34,611 nt of DNA, from positions 1-34,611 of the forward strand of contig CAYMZC010000010.1 in NCBI GenBank assembly GCA_964394815.1. The letters are read 5' to 3'. The notes below the pieces were generated by a model. It saw nothing but the letters and a program-made list of their open reading frames with translations, had not been told where the DNA came from and did no database searches. Every line of letters starts with the position of its first letter. Position 1 is the first letter of the stretch. Below are positions 8,368 to 15,939 of this stretch, one piece after another. The position numbers and the translations under genes were made by a program. Source of the stretch: Sandaracinobacteroides sp964394815. GTDB lineage: Bacteria > Pseudomonadota > Alphaproteobacteria > Sphingomonadales > Sphingomonadaceae.

Positions 8368-8861
8368 ACGCCATTCCACCTCCGATCACGCCTCCGGTCG
8401 CGCCTCCGGTCGACAGGGATCAGGCACAGGACGCGCAAGAAGGGGCCGCCACCGATTCCGTGCGGCTCAGCATGGATGCCGAAGCAGGCCGCCCGGCGGC
8501 GGAAAAGAGACGCGCAGCCGAAGCAGCTGCGCGCGACGTTCCGCCAGACCCCCTTCCTGACCCATGGCCCGATGCGGGCACGGGCCAGCCCGGCCGCGCC
8601 CGCGCGCGCGACACACTGGCGGTTCCGCCGCTGCTGGCCGACATCGAGGTGACGCTGTCCGTCGAGGTGGGCTGCCACAGGCTGCCGCTCAGCCAGCTGC
8701 TGGCGGTGGAGCCGGGCCAGATCTTCGCGCTTGACCGGATGACGAACGAACCGGTCAGCATCCTGGCCAATGGCAAGCCTTTCGGACAGGGCGAAATCGT
8801 CGCCCTGGGCGAGCGCTTCGGCATCCGCCTCCTCAGCCTCGCCGGATCGGATGCGCAATGA
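8364..8861 (+). CDS. fliN: Flagellar motor switch protein FliN
   Basis: FliN forms the base of the C ring and the docking site for the export ATPase complex. The 165-residue product has a typical C-terminal SpoA domain (about residues 90-160): LLADIEVTLSVEVG, LLAVEPGQIFALDRM, EPVSILANGKPFGQGEIV. The N-terminal ~85 residues are a variable acidic/proline extension beginning with three 12-bp tandem units (8378-8413, encoding PPxx repeats). The start is TTG at 8364, overlapping the fliM stop (TTGA) and preceded by GGGAAGAGGA at 8351-8360; no good ATG exists nearby. Overlaps fliO by 4 nt. Confidence 0.93.
   Translation: MNAIPPPITPPVAPPVDRDQAQDAQEGAATDSVRLSMDAEAGRPAAEKRRAAEAAARDVPPDPLPDPWPDAGTGQPGRARARDTLAVPPLLADIEVTLSVEVGCHRLPLSQLLAVEPGQIFALDRMTNEPVSILANGKPFGQGEIVALGERFGIRLLSLAGSDAQ
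8378..8413. repeat. Triple 12-bp repeat at the start of fliN
   Basis: Three units of about GCCTCCGGTCGC (the first more diverged) encode the proline repeats PPIT-PPVA-PPVD at the FliN N-terminus. In frame. Confidence 0.8.
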
Positions 8862-9187
8862 CGGCGGCGGACTATCTGCTCCGCCTGGCCGTCGCCCTGC
8901 CGCTGGTGCTGCTGCTGGCGGCCACCACCCTGCTGGCCGCGAAACGCGGCTGGATAGCATTTTCCGCTTCGGCGCCGGGCAAGCCATGGCTGCCCGGCGC
9001 CCGGCCGGCCGGACGCGAACAGGCGATGCTGGAAATCCGGCAGGTGGCGGCGCTTGGGCCGGGCGCGCGCATCGCCCATGTGCGCTTCGGCGGCCGCGAT
9101 CTCCTCCTCGGCGTTTCCGGGCAGGGCGTGGTGCGTCTGGCGGCGGACGACACCACGACAAGGCGGGAGAGCAGCCCATGCCCGTAA
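8858..9187 (+). CDS. fliO: Flagellar biosynthesis protein FliO
   Basis: FliO is a small membrane protein that helps FliP assemble into the export gate. The 109-residue product has one transmembrane segment (about residues 8-28, RLAVALPLVLLLAATTLLAA) followed by a cytoplasmic FliO-like domain (LEIRQVAALGPGARIAHVRF, then LLLGVSGQGVVRL), the usual pattern of the family. ATG 8858 overlaps the fliN stop (ATGA). Its last 10 nt overlap fliP. Confidence 0.9.
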   Translation: MTAADYLLRLAVALPLVLLLAATTLLAAKRGWIAFSASAPGKPWLPGARPAGREQAMLEIRQVAALGPGARIAHVRFGGRDLLLGVSGQGVVRLAADDTTTRRESSPCP

Positions 9188-9912
9188 CGCTGATCGCACA
9201 GGGCGCAGGCGCAGACGGGGCGATGCTGGAGAGCCTGATGGCGCTGGCGGGCAAGGCCGAGGGCGGGCCGCTGTCGCTGCCGCTCCAGGTCCTGCTGCTG
9301 ATGGCGCTTCTCACGCTGCTGCCCTCCATCCTGCTGATGATGACGGCCTTTGCCCGCATCCTCATCGTGCTTTCGATCCTGCGGCAGGCCCTCGGGCTGC
9401 AGCAGGCCCCGCCAAACCAGCTTCTGGTCGGCATGGCGCTGTTCCTCACCCTGTTCGTGATGCAGCCGGCCCTCGACGAGATCGACCGGACGGCGCTGAG
9501 GCCCTTCGTGGCCGACAGCCTGGCCGCCGAACAGGCCATCGGCCGCGCCGGCGAGGTGCTGCACCGCTTCATGATGGCCAACACCCGACGCACCGATCTC
9601 GACATGTTCGCGCGGATGGCTAAGGCCGGGCCGTTCGCCGCCCCGGCCGATGTGCCGATGCGCGTGCTGGTGCCGGCCTTCATCACCTCGGAGCTGAAGA
9701 CAGCCTTCCAGATAGGCGTGCTCGTCTACCTGCCCTTTCTCGTGATCGATCTCGTGGTGGCGGCGGTGCTGATGGCGCTGGGGATGATGATGGTTTCGCC
9801 GGTGATGATCGCCCTGCCCTTCAAGCTGATGCTGTTCGTGGCGGTGGATGGCTGGGCCTTGATCATGGCCTCGCTTGCCGGGGGCTTCGCCATCCCGGCC
9901 ATGGGGGGCTGA
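9178..9912 (+). CDS. fliP: Flagellar export gate protein FliP
   Basis: FliP forms, with FliQ and FliR, the inner-membrane gate of the flagellar type III export system. The 244-residue product shows the family hallmarks: PLQVLLLMALLTLLPSILLM (about 35-54), MTAFARILIVLSILRQALG, a periplasmic loop (about 98-165), and PAFITSELKTAFQIG leading into the C-terminal membrane segments (about 175-235). Unlike many FliP proteins it has no evident cleavable signal peptide at this start; earlier in-frame starts lie inside fliO. GGCGGGAGAG upstream can serve as the ribosome site. Confidence 0.96.
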   Translation: MPVTLIAQGAGADGAMLESLMALAGKAEGGPLSLPLQVLLLMALLTLLPSILLMMTAFARILIVLSILRQALGLQQAPPNQLLVGMALFLTLFVMQPALDEIDRTALRPFVADSLAAEQAIGRAGEVLHRFMMANTRRTDLDMFARMAKAGPFAAPADVPMRVLVPAFITSELKTAFQIGVLVYLPFLVIDLVVAAVLMALGMMMVSPVMIALPFKLMLFVAVDGWALIMASLAGGFAIPAMGG

Positions 9913-9914
9913 GC

Positions 9915-10184
9915 ATGGGCGAGGATCTTGTGGCCGACAGCCTTGCCCGCGCCTTCCGGGTGCTGATGCTGGCTTCGCTTCCGGCGCTTCTGCCGGCGCT
10001 GCTGATCGGTCTCGTCGTCGGGCTGGTGCAGGCGGCAACCTCCATCCAGGAGGCAACCCTCAGCTTCATCCCGAAGCTGGTGGGCGTGTTCCTTGCCCTG
10101 CTGTTCTTCGGCGGGCTGGCGGGCGGCATTCTGATGGATTTCACCCGCGACATGCTGCAGGCGGCGAGCCTGGTCGGCCGCTGA
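9915..10184 (+). CDS. fliQ: Flagellar export gate protein FliQ
   Basis: FliQ is the two-helix export gate subunit. The 89-residue product has two hydrophobic hairpins (about residues 16-38 and 55-77) and the conserved VGLVQAATSIQEATLSFIPKL segment between them (here seen as LVQAATSIQEATLSF). Start is ATG 9915, 2 nt after the fliP stop. Its stop overlaps the fliR start by 1 nt (TGATG). Confidence 0.96.
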   Translation: MGEDLVADSLARAFRVLMLASLPALLPALLIGLVVGLVQAATSIQEATLSFIPKLVGVFLALLFFGGLAGGILMDFTRDMLQAASLVGR

Positions 10185-10981
10185 TGGAGGCAAGCGCCGC
10201 CATCGCCTTACTGTCAGCCGAACCCGGCCAGCTGCTTGCGGGCCTGCTCTTCGCATCGCTCAGGACAGGCGCCGCCCTTGCCCTTCTTCCGGCGCTTGGG
10301 GGGCAGATGATCCCGCTCAGGCTGCGCATCGGCCTTGCCGGCGCGGTCGGGCTGCTGGTGGCCGGCGGCGCTGCCCCGCCGGCGCCACCGGCTGATCTGC
10401 TGTCGCTTTCGGGCATGCTGGTGATCGCGGGCGAGATCCTCATCGGCGCCGTGGCGGCGCTGGCGCTGCATGCCGCCTTTGCCGCCGCCCGGCTGGCGGG
10501 CGAATGGGTGGCGCAGACCATGGGCCTCGGCTTTGCGATGCAGGTCGCACCCGGCGCGCCGCCGCAGCCGCTTCTGTCGGGCCTGTTCGCACTCGTCACC
10601 TGGGCCGTCTTCCTTGAATCCGGCGGGCACATCCTTTTCATCCAGCTCATCGTGGAAAGCCATGTCGCCATGCCGACGGCAGCCGCCCTCCTCCAGCCCG
10701 CCCGGCTCTGGGCGGTCACGGGCTGGGCGGGCTTCGCCATCGCCTCGGGCCTGATCGCGGCGCTGCCGCTGGGCGGCGGCCTGCTGCTTGCCAACATCGC
10801 CATCGGGGTGGCCGCGCGGTCCGCGCCGCAGCTCAATCTTTTCGCTGTCGGTTTTCCGCTGATGCTGCTGGCCGGGCTGGCCGGGCTGCCGCTGGCCTTT
10901 CCCGGCCTTGTCGAAAGCCTGTCCTCGGCGCTGGCCGACATGCAGGCCGCCAGCCGTGCCCTGCTTCTGGGAACTGCCTGA
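10184..10981 (+). CDS. fliR: Flagellar export gate protein FliR
   Basis: FliR completes the FliPQR export gate. The 265-residue product is strongly hydrophobic with about six membrane segments. It has the family pattern LFASLRTGAALALLPALGG near the N-terminus, GEWVAQTMGLGFAMQVAPG in the middle, and a C-terminal APQLNLFAVGFPLMLLAGL. The start ATG 10184 overlaps the fliQ stop (TGATG) and gives the family's normal length. Its stop overlaps the flhB start in the same way. Confidence 0.95.
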   Translation: MEASAAIALLSAEPGQLLAGLLFASLRTGAALALLPALGGQMIPLRLRIGLAGAVGLLVAGGAAPPAPPADLLSLSGMLVIAGEILIGAVAALALHAAFAAARLAGEWVAQTMGLGFAMQVAPGAPPQPLLSGLFALVTWAVFLESGGHILFIQLIVESHVAMPTAAALLQPARLWAVTGWAGFAIASGLIAALPLGGGLLLANIAIGVAARSAPQLNLFAVGFPLMLLAGLAGLPLAFPGLVESLSSALADMQAASRALLLGTA

Positions 10982-12117
10982 TGGCAGAGGACAGGCCCGA
11001 CGACGAAAAGACCGAGGCTCCGACCCAACGCCGCCGCGAACAGGCGCGTGAAAAGGGCGACAGGCTGGCGTCGCGCGATCTGGCGACAGGGCTGGCCGGG
11101 CTGGCCGGGGCCTTGTGGCTGTGGATTTTCGCCGACGGGCTGGGGCAGGCCTTCCGCACCCTGATGGCCCGGGCGCTTGTTGCAGCGGGCGGGGCGGCAA
11201 ATACCCCCCCGGCGCGCCTGCTCGTCGATCTGCTGATGCCGCTTGGCTGGCCGCTTGCCGCCCTTGCCCTGATGATCGTGGCGGCAGCGGTTGCCGGGCA
11301 GGGGCTGACCGGCGGACTCGGCTTCACCCCGGCCCTGCTGGCGCCCAGGGCCGGCCGCCTCGACCCGCTGAAGGGCCTCGGGCGCATGTTCGGAAAGCGC
11401 GGCCTCGTCGAACTGCTGAAGGCGCTGGCAAAGGCCGCCATCCTGCTGGGGGTATCGGCGGTCATGCTGCATGCCAGCCTGCCTGCCCTTGCCGGCCTGC
11501 CGCGCGCGTCGCTTGGCGATGCACTCCTCACGCTGACGGCGCTGGGGCTGAAGCTGATGCTGTGGCTGACTCTGGGGCTGGCCGTGATCGCCGGCGGGGA
11601 TCTGCCGATCCAGATCATCGACTGGCTGAAGCGCCTGCGGATGACGAAGCAGGATGTGAAGGATGAAATGAAGCAGCAGGAGGGCGCAGCCGATGTGAAA
11701 TACGCCATCCGGCGCATGGCGCGCGAAAATCTGCGGCGGGCCAACCGGCAGGCGATTGCGGAAGCCAGCGTCGTTCTGACCAACCCAACCCATTTCGCCG
11801 TGGCGCTGCGCTACCGGCCGGAAACGGATGCCGCCCCGGTGATCGTGGCGCGCGGGCGCGGCGTGGTGGCCGGAGTGATCCGCGAACTGGCGGCAGAGCA
11901 TGGCGTGCCCATCCTCTCTTATCCCAGCGTGGCGCGCGCCCTCTATTTCACCGGCCGTGTCGGCGCGTCGATCCGGCCGGAACTCTTTGGCCCTGTCGCC
12001 ACCATCCTCGCCTGGATCATGCGCACCGGCGCCCTTTCGGCTCCGGCGCCCGAAGCCGAAGCCCCGCCGCAGGCTCGGTTCGACGAAAAGGGGCGCCGCA
12101 TCGGCGCCAGCGGCTAG
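10981..12117 (+). CDS. flhB: Flagellar export switch protein FlhB
   Basis: FlhB controls the change from rod/hook to filament export by self-cleavage. The 378-residue product begins with the conserved DDEKTEAPTQRRREQAREKG, has four membrane segments between about residues 35 and 215, and carries the cleavage motif NPTH at residues 268-271 in VVLTNPTHFAVALRY. A short C-terminal tail follows (to RIGASG). It is the last flagellar gene of the operon; the next gene, a cell-wall amidase, begins 15 nt later and could be read through into. Confidence 0.97.
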   Translation: MAEDRPDDEKTEAPTQRRREQAREKGDRLASRDLATGLAGLAGALWLWIFADGLGQAFRTLMARALVAAGGAANTPPARLLVDLLMPLGWPLAALALMIVAAAVAGQGLTGGLGFTPALLAPRAGRLDPLKGLGRMFGKRGLVELLKALAKAAILLGVSAVMLHASLPALAGLPRASLGDALLTLTALGLKLMLWLTLGLAVIAGGDLPIQIIDWLKRLRMTKQDVKDEMKQQEGAADVKYAIRRMARENLRRANRQAIAEASVVLTNPTHFAVALRYRPETDAAPVIVARGRGVVAGVIRELAAEHGVPILSYPSVARALYFTGRVGASIRPELFGPVATILAWIMRTGALSAPAPEAEAPPQARFDEKGRRIGASG

Positions 12118-12132
12118 GCCACGGGTTTTCAT

Positions 12133-13530
12133 ATGCGCTGCGGCTTGGCATGGGGCGGCATGCCCATTTTCCGGCTCATCCTCTCTGCCTTGCTGCTGGC
12201 GCTCACCGCCGGGCCGTTGCTCGCGCAGGCCGCGACCCGGGCGGACGCCGCCGCCCCGCTGGTGGTTGCCGGAACGGTGCGGGCCATCGAAACGGCAGAA
12301 GGGATCAACATCAGGCTGGCGCTTTCCGGCCCGCTCTCAGGGCCGCCGCGCGCCTTCGCGCTCGATGCGCCGATGCGCTGGGCCATCGACCTCCCCTCAA
12401 CATCGAGCCTGCAGCGCGAAATTCCCGCCAGCGGCGGCGCGCGCCGGGTGCGCCTGTCGCAGTTCAATGCCGCAACCGCGCGCCTCGTCCTCGATCTCGA
12501 AAGGCCGATGCAGCTCGTTTCCGCCTTTCAGGACAGGGATCAGGTGCTTGAACTGCGCTTCCGGCCGATCGACACCGCCGGCTTCCAGCGGCTGGCCCGC
12601 CGCGGCCCCGCCCCGGTGTCAGGCTTTGCCCAGGAAGTGCCGCGCGCCGTGCCGCCTGGCCCGGCCCCGGCGCCTGATCTCGCCGCCCAGAGCGCGGCCC
12701 GGCTGGATGATGTGGAAAGCGCCCTTGCCGAAGCTTCGCGGCAGATGGCCCAGCCGGGTGCGGAAGCCGCCGCCGCGCCGCCGCTGGCCGCCCCGCGCGA
12801 GACCCCGGTCGCAACCGCACGCCCGGCCCGGCGCGCCCGGCAGGTGGTGGTGCTGGACCCGGGGCATGGCGGCAAGGATCCGGGTGCGCCATCGGTTGCG
12901 GGCGGCGTGGAAAAGGATGTGACGCTGGCAATCGCACGGGCCGCGAAGGATGCCATCGAGCGGCGCGCCCGGGCGCGCGGGCAGCGCATCGAAGTCCGGC
13001 TGACGCGCGATGACGACCGCTTCATCACGCTGGGCGGGCGGGTACGGCTGGCCCGGCAGTGGAACGCCGATCTCTTCATTTCCATCCACGCCGACAGCGC
13101 GCCCAATCCGGACGCGCGCGGCGCGTCCGTCTATACTCTGTCCGATGTCGCCTCGGACCGCGAGGCCGCGCGCCTTGCCGCCAAGGAAAACCGCGCCGAT
13201 CTCATTTCCGGTGTCGACCTGACAGGCGAAAACCGCGAAGTCGCGACCATCCTGATCGACCTTGGCCTCCGGGATTCGATGAACGCCAGCGCCGATTTCG
13301 CGCAGGCCCTGCAACGGGCGATGGAACCGCAGGGCGTGCGCTTCCGCAGCCAGTTCCACCGTTTCGCCGGCTTCCAGGTGCTGCGCAACCTCGGCGTTCC
13401 TGCCGTGCTGCTGGAAAGCGGCTATCTCTCCAACGCGGAAGACAGCGCCTATCTCTTTTCCCGCCGGGGGCAGGCGGCCATCGCCGAAGGGGTCGCGGAC
13501 GCCGTCGTCAGCTATCTGTCGCAGCGCTGA
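12133..13530 (+). CDS. amiC: N-acetylmuramoyl-L-alanine amidase (AmiC-type, periplasmic)
   Basis: The enzyme cleaves the amide bond between muramic acid and the stem peptide, chiefly during daughter-cell separation. The 465-residue product has a signal peptide (about residues 10-34), an N-terminal AMIN domain (about 40-135) that binds peptidoglycan, a proline/alanine linker, and an Amidase_3 catalytic domain from about 237. Zinc ligands are visible as H245 (DPGHGG), E260 and H319 (SIHADS), with the catalytic E428 in LLESGYLSN. ATG 12160 (MPIFRLIL) is an equally possible start and gives a cleaner signal peptide; neither has a clear ribosome site. It follows flhB by 15 nt and its end overlaps the convergent selO by 23 bp. 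Confidence 0.93.
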   Translation: MRCGLAWGGMPIFRLILSALLLALTAGPLLAQAATRADAAAPLVVAGTVRAIETAEGINIRLALSGPLSGPPRAFALDAPMRWAIDLPSTSSLQREIPASGGARRVRLSQFNAATARLVLDLERPMQLVSAFQDRDQVLELRFRPIDTAGFQRLARRGPAPVSGFAQEVPRAVPPGPAPAPDLAAQSAARLDDVESALAEASRQMAQPGAEAAAAPPLAAPRETPVATARPARRARQVVVLDPGHGGKDPGAPSVAGGVEKDVTLAIARAAKDAIERRARARGQRIEVRLTRDDDRFITLGGRVRLARQWNADLFISIHADSAPNPDARGASVYTLSDVASDREAARLAAKENRADLISGVDLTGENREVATILIDLGLRDSMNASADFAQALQRAMEPQGVRFRSQFHRFAGFQVLRNLGVPAVLLESGYLSNAEDSAYLFSRRGQAAIAEGVADAVVSYLSQR

Positions 13531-14926
13531 AAAGCGGCTCGAATTCGGTGCGCGGCGGCACGCCATGCGCTTCCCCCATCCGACGGATGGCGGCGATCTT
13601 CGCCTCCAGCGGGCGCCAGTCATCCGCGTCGGCAATGGCGGACCACAGCGCCTCCACCGTCTCGACCGGCATGGTTTCCGGCCCCGGCCCGGCCCAATAG
13701 GGGTGGTCGAGCGCGCCCGCCACCGGCGCGTGGCCGGGCAGTAGCGCGGCAAAGCTGGCAAACTCAGGCGGCAGCGGGTCCGGCAGGCGGCCGCCCCGGA
13801 AGGCGAACCAGGCGCTGTCGGGCTGGATTCCGCTTTCGGTGAGCCCGGCCTCGAACGCCCGGAGCAGCGCCTCGTCTTCTGCTTCCCCGCCTGAGGCAAG
13901 GCCAAGCCGCCAGAGCGCTTGTGCCGTCCATGCCCTGGCAAGGCGCGCGGGCCAGGCCTTCAGCGCCGGAATCAGGCTTTCTGCGGGTGCCACCAGCCGC
14001 AGCGCCTGCGCCAGCTGGAACAGGTTCCATTGCAGCGCCTCGGCCTGTCGCCCGAAGGCATAAAGGCCGAAATGATCGAAATAGGCGGCGGTAAAGCCCA
14101 TGTCCCACTGCGGCAGGAAGCGCCATGGGCCATAGTCGAAGCTTTCGCCGGTGATGTTGATGTTGTCGGTGTTGAGGACGCCGTGGACGAAGCCGGCGGC
14201 ATGCCATTGCGCCACCAGCCGGGCGGCGTTGCCGACCGCCTCGTCCATCAGCGTGGCATAGGGGTCCGGCCCGGGCGCACGGTTGCACAGCCGCTCCAGC
14301 ACATAATGGGTCAGGCGCCCGATCTCGTCCCGCAGCTCCAGCGCCGCCAGCCGCTGGAAGGTGCCGTAGCGCACATGGCTGTGCGACAGGCGGACCAGCA
14401 CGGCCGACCGTGTCGGCGATGGCTCGTCATTGCGCTCCAGCGCCTCCCCCGTCTCGATCAGGGAAAAGCTGCGTGACGTATTCACGCCCAGCGCTTCGAG
14501 CATTTCGGTCGCCAGTATCTCGCGCACGCCGCCCTTCAGCGTCAGCCGCCCGTCCCCGAAGCGGGACCATGGCGTCTTGCCCGAGCCCTTGGTGCCCAGG
14601 TCCATGAGGCGGCCATCGGCATCGTCCATCTGGGCGAAGAGAAAGCCGCGCCCGTCGCCCAGATCAGGATTGTAGGTGCGGAACTGGTGACCGTGGTAGC
14701 GCAGGGCCAGCGGCCGGGGGAAGCTTCCCGCCAGCGGCTCGAAGCGGCCGAAATGGGCGATCCACGCCGCATCCGTCAGGCCATCGAGCCCGACGTCCCG
14801 TGCCGCCCGGTCGTTCCGGTAGCGCAGGATATGCGCCGGGAAGTCCGCCGGCTCCACGACATCGTGGAATTCAGGCCCCAGATCGCAAAAATCGGTGCGG
14901 GGTCGAAAGCCCGCCGGCCCTGTCAC
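13508..14926 (-). CDS. selO: Protein adenylyltransferase SelO
   Basis: SelO is a pseudokinase-fold enzyme that transfers AMP to protein side chains and is linked to redox stress. The 472-residue product contains RPLALRYHGHQFRTYNPDLG, the nucleotide-binding stretch LGTKGSGKTPWSRFGDGR (about 110-127), and the active-site loop HGVLNTDN (248-255). D254 and N255, with D264 of the DYG triplet, fit the family's base and metal ligands by spacing. The GTG start at 14926 was chosen because conserved sequence begins at once (GFRPRTDF) and the codon sits in a duplicated stop-start junction with the TetR gene 13 nt upstream. The 3' end overlaps amiC by 23 bp, convergently. Confidence 0.92.
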   Translation of the reverse strand: MTGPAGFRPRTDFCDLGPEFHDVVEPADFPAHILRYRNDRAARDVGLDGLTDAAWIAHFGRFEPLAGSFPRPLALRYHGHQFRTYNPDLGDGRGFLFAQMDDADGRLMDLGTKGSGKTPWSRFGDGRLTLKGGVREILATEMLEALGVNTSRSFSLIETGEALERNDEPSPTRSAVLVRLSHSHVRYGTFQRLAALELRDEIGRLTHYVLERLCNRAPGPDPYATLMDEAVGNAARLVAQWHAAGFVHGVLNTDNINITGESFDYGPWRFLPQWDMGFTAAYFDHFGLYAFGRQAEALQWNLFQLAQALRLVAPAESLIPALKAWPARLARAWTAQALWRLGLASGGEAEDEALLRAFEAGLTESGIQPDSAWFAFRGGRLPDPLPPEFASFAALLPGHAPVAGALDHPYWAGPGPETMPVETVEALWSAIADADDWRPLEAKIAAIRRMGEAHGVPPRTEFEPLFSAATDS

Positions 14927-14951
14927 GCTGCCGGCCCTGTCACGCTGCCGG
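14913..14951. repeat. 17-bp tandem duplication at the TetR/selO junction
   Basis: Two adjacent perfect 17-bp units (14918-14934 and 14935-14951; the repeat extends a further 5 bp, to 14913). Read on the minus strand, each contains GCGTGA: the upstream copy supplies the TGA stop of the TetR gene and the downstream copy the GTG start of selO. Confidence 0.93.
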
Positions 14952-15776
14952 CCCGGTATCGACGACCGGATGCCCGGCGGCGGCCGTGCAGAAGCGGATG
15001 CATTCCAGCCGCACGCGCCGGCGATCTTCCGCCGTGGCGGCGGGGTGGAAATATTGCTGCATCGCATCCCCCACCAGCGCGAAGATGAGGGAAGCGGCGA
15101 TGCCCGTATCCACCGGGGACGGCCCGTAGCGGCTGGCGATCGCTTCGAGATGGGCGCGGGTCCAGGTGACGGCTTCCTCGCGGGCGGCGTTGAAGAAGGG
15201 CTCGGCATCCGGGTTGCGCTTCAGGCTGGCGGCGGGCGAAGCGCATTGGGCCGCGCCCTTTTCCACAGGCTGGGCCGCGCCCGGCGAGACGTTCCGGGCG
15301 TCCTCGCAGCCGCCCTCGCTCCAGACATTGTGGATCTCGCAGAAATCGAAGCAGCGGTTCAGCGTCACCTCGAAGCTCAGCCTGTCGAGCGGGTCGTCGC
15401 CCTGCATATGGGCGATCATCTTCTGGCCGTGCAGGCGGCCAAGTTCCACCAGAAGCGCGCGCTTGGAGCCGAAATGGTAGAAGATGGAGCCTTCGGACAC
15501 GCCAGCAGCGCGGGCTATATCCGCAGTGCCGGTGCTGGCGTAACCGCGCGCCGCGAAAAGCTGGTAGGCTGCCTCAAGGACCCGGCTGCGGGTTTCGGCC
15601 GGATCGTAGCGGCGGGCCCGGGCGTCAGCCTCGCCCTTCTGGGCGCCATTCCTGTGGGCGCCATTCTTGTGGGCGCCGCCCTTCTCCTCAGCAGGCTTGC
15701 GGGCGGGCGCGGTTGCGGCCCCTGCCCGGGCATTTGGCCTGCCATTGGTTCCGGGTGCGCTCGCCTTCGTCGCCAC
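14940..15776 (-). CDS. TetR-family transcriptional regulator
   Basis: A 278-residue regulator with a clear TetR N-terminal HTH at about residues 55-105 (RSRVLEAAYQLFAARGYAS, then TADIARAAGVSEGSIFYHFG). The ligand-binding part is not assignable to a known subfamily; it contains a Cys-rich stretch (NRCFDFCEIHNVWSEGGCED). The N-terminal ~50 residues before the HTH are low complexity and include a 15-bp tandem repeat (15640-15680, GAHKNGAHRNGAQ). The GTG at 15776 was chosen because GAGAGAGGA lies about 9 nt upstream; a longer frame reaches a TTG at 15845. It is followed closely by selO and probably co-transcribed, so it may control selO or the divergent hydrolase. Confidence 0.88.
   Translation of the reverse strand: MATKASAPGTNGRPNARAGAATAPARKPAEEKGGAHKNGAHRNGAQKGEADARARRYDPAETRSRVLEAAYQLFAARGYASTGTADIARAAGVSEGSIFYHFGSKRALLVELGRLHGQKMIAHMQGDDPLDRLSFEVTLNRCFDFCEIHNVWSEGGCEDARNVSPGAAQPVEKGAAQCASPAASLKRNPDAEPFFNAAREEAVTWTRAHLEAIASRYGPSPVDTGIAASLIFALVGDAMQQYFHPAATAEDRRRVRLECIRFCTAAAGHPVVDTGPAA
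15640..15680. repeat. 15-bp tandem repeat in the TetR gene
   Basis: Units of TGGGCGCCATTCCTG (15640-15654), a one-base variant (15655-15669) and a partial third. They encode GAHKNGAHRNGAQ in the low-complexity N-terminus, before the HTH. Confidence 0.85.
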
Positions 15777-15905
15777 AGACGTCCGTCCTCTCTCGATCGT
15801 CCCGCTACCCGCAAGCCATATGGCGCAAAACTGAGTGGCAGTCAAAACCCCCTCGGGGCAGGTTCAGGCCTTTCGCCATCCTGCCATTTCGATGGACGGC
15901 TTCGA

Positions 15906-15933
15906 TTGACAGGCCCCCCGCCGGCTCTAAACC
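15906..15933 (+). promoter_or_regulatory. Possible promoter of the alpha/beta hydrolase gene
   Basis: A perfect TTGACA (15906-15911) is followed 14-16 bp later by weak AT-containing hexamers (TCTAAA or TAAACC). The ATG at 15940 would be close to the start site, and it has no ribosome site. The -10 is poor, so this is tentative. Confidence 0.3.
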
Positions 15934-15939
15934 TGCAGC

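Noticed and set aside
15815..15824. GCCATATGGC palindrome as a proven TetR operator
   Set aside because: It is only 10 bp and present once in this region, so it is kept as a possibility in the findings but not listed as a feature.
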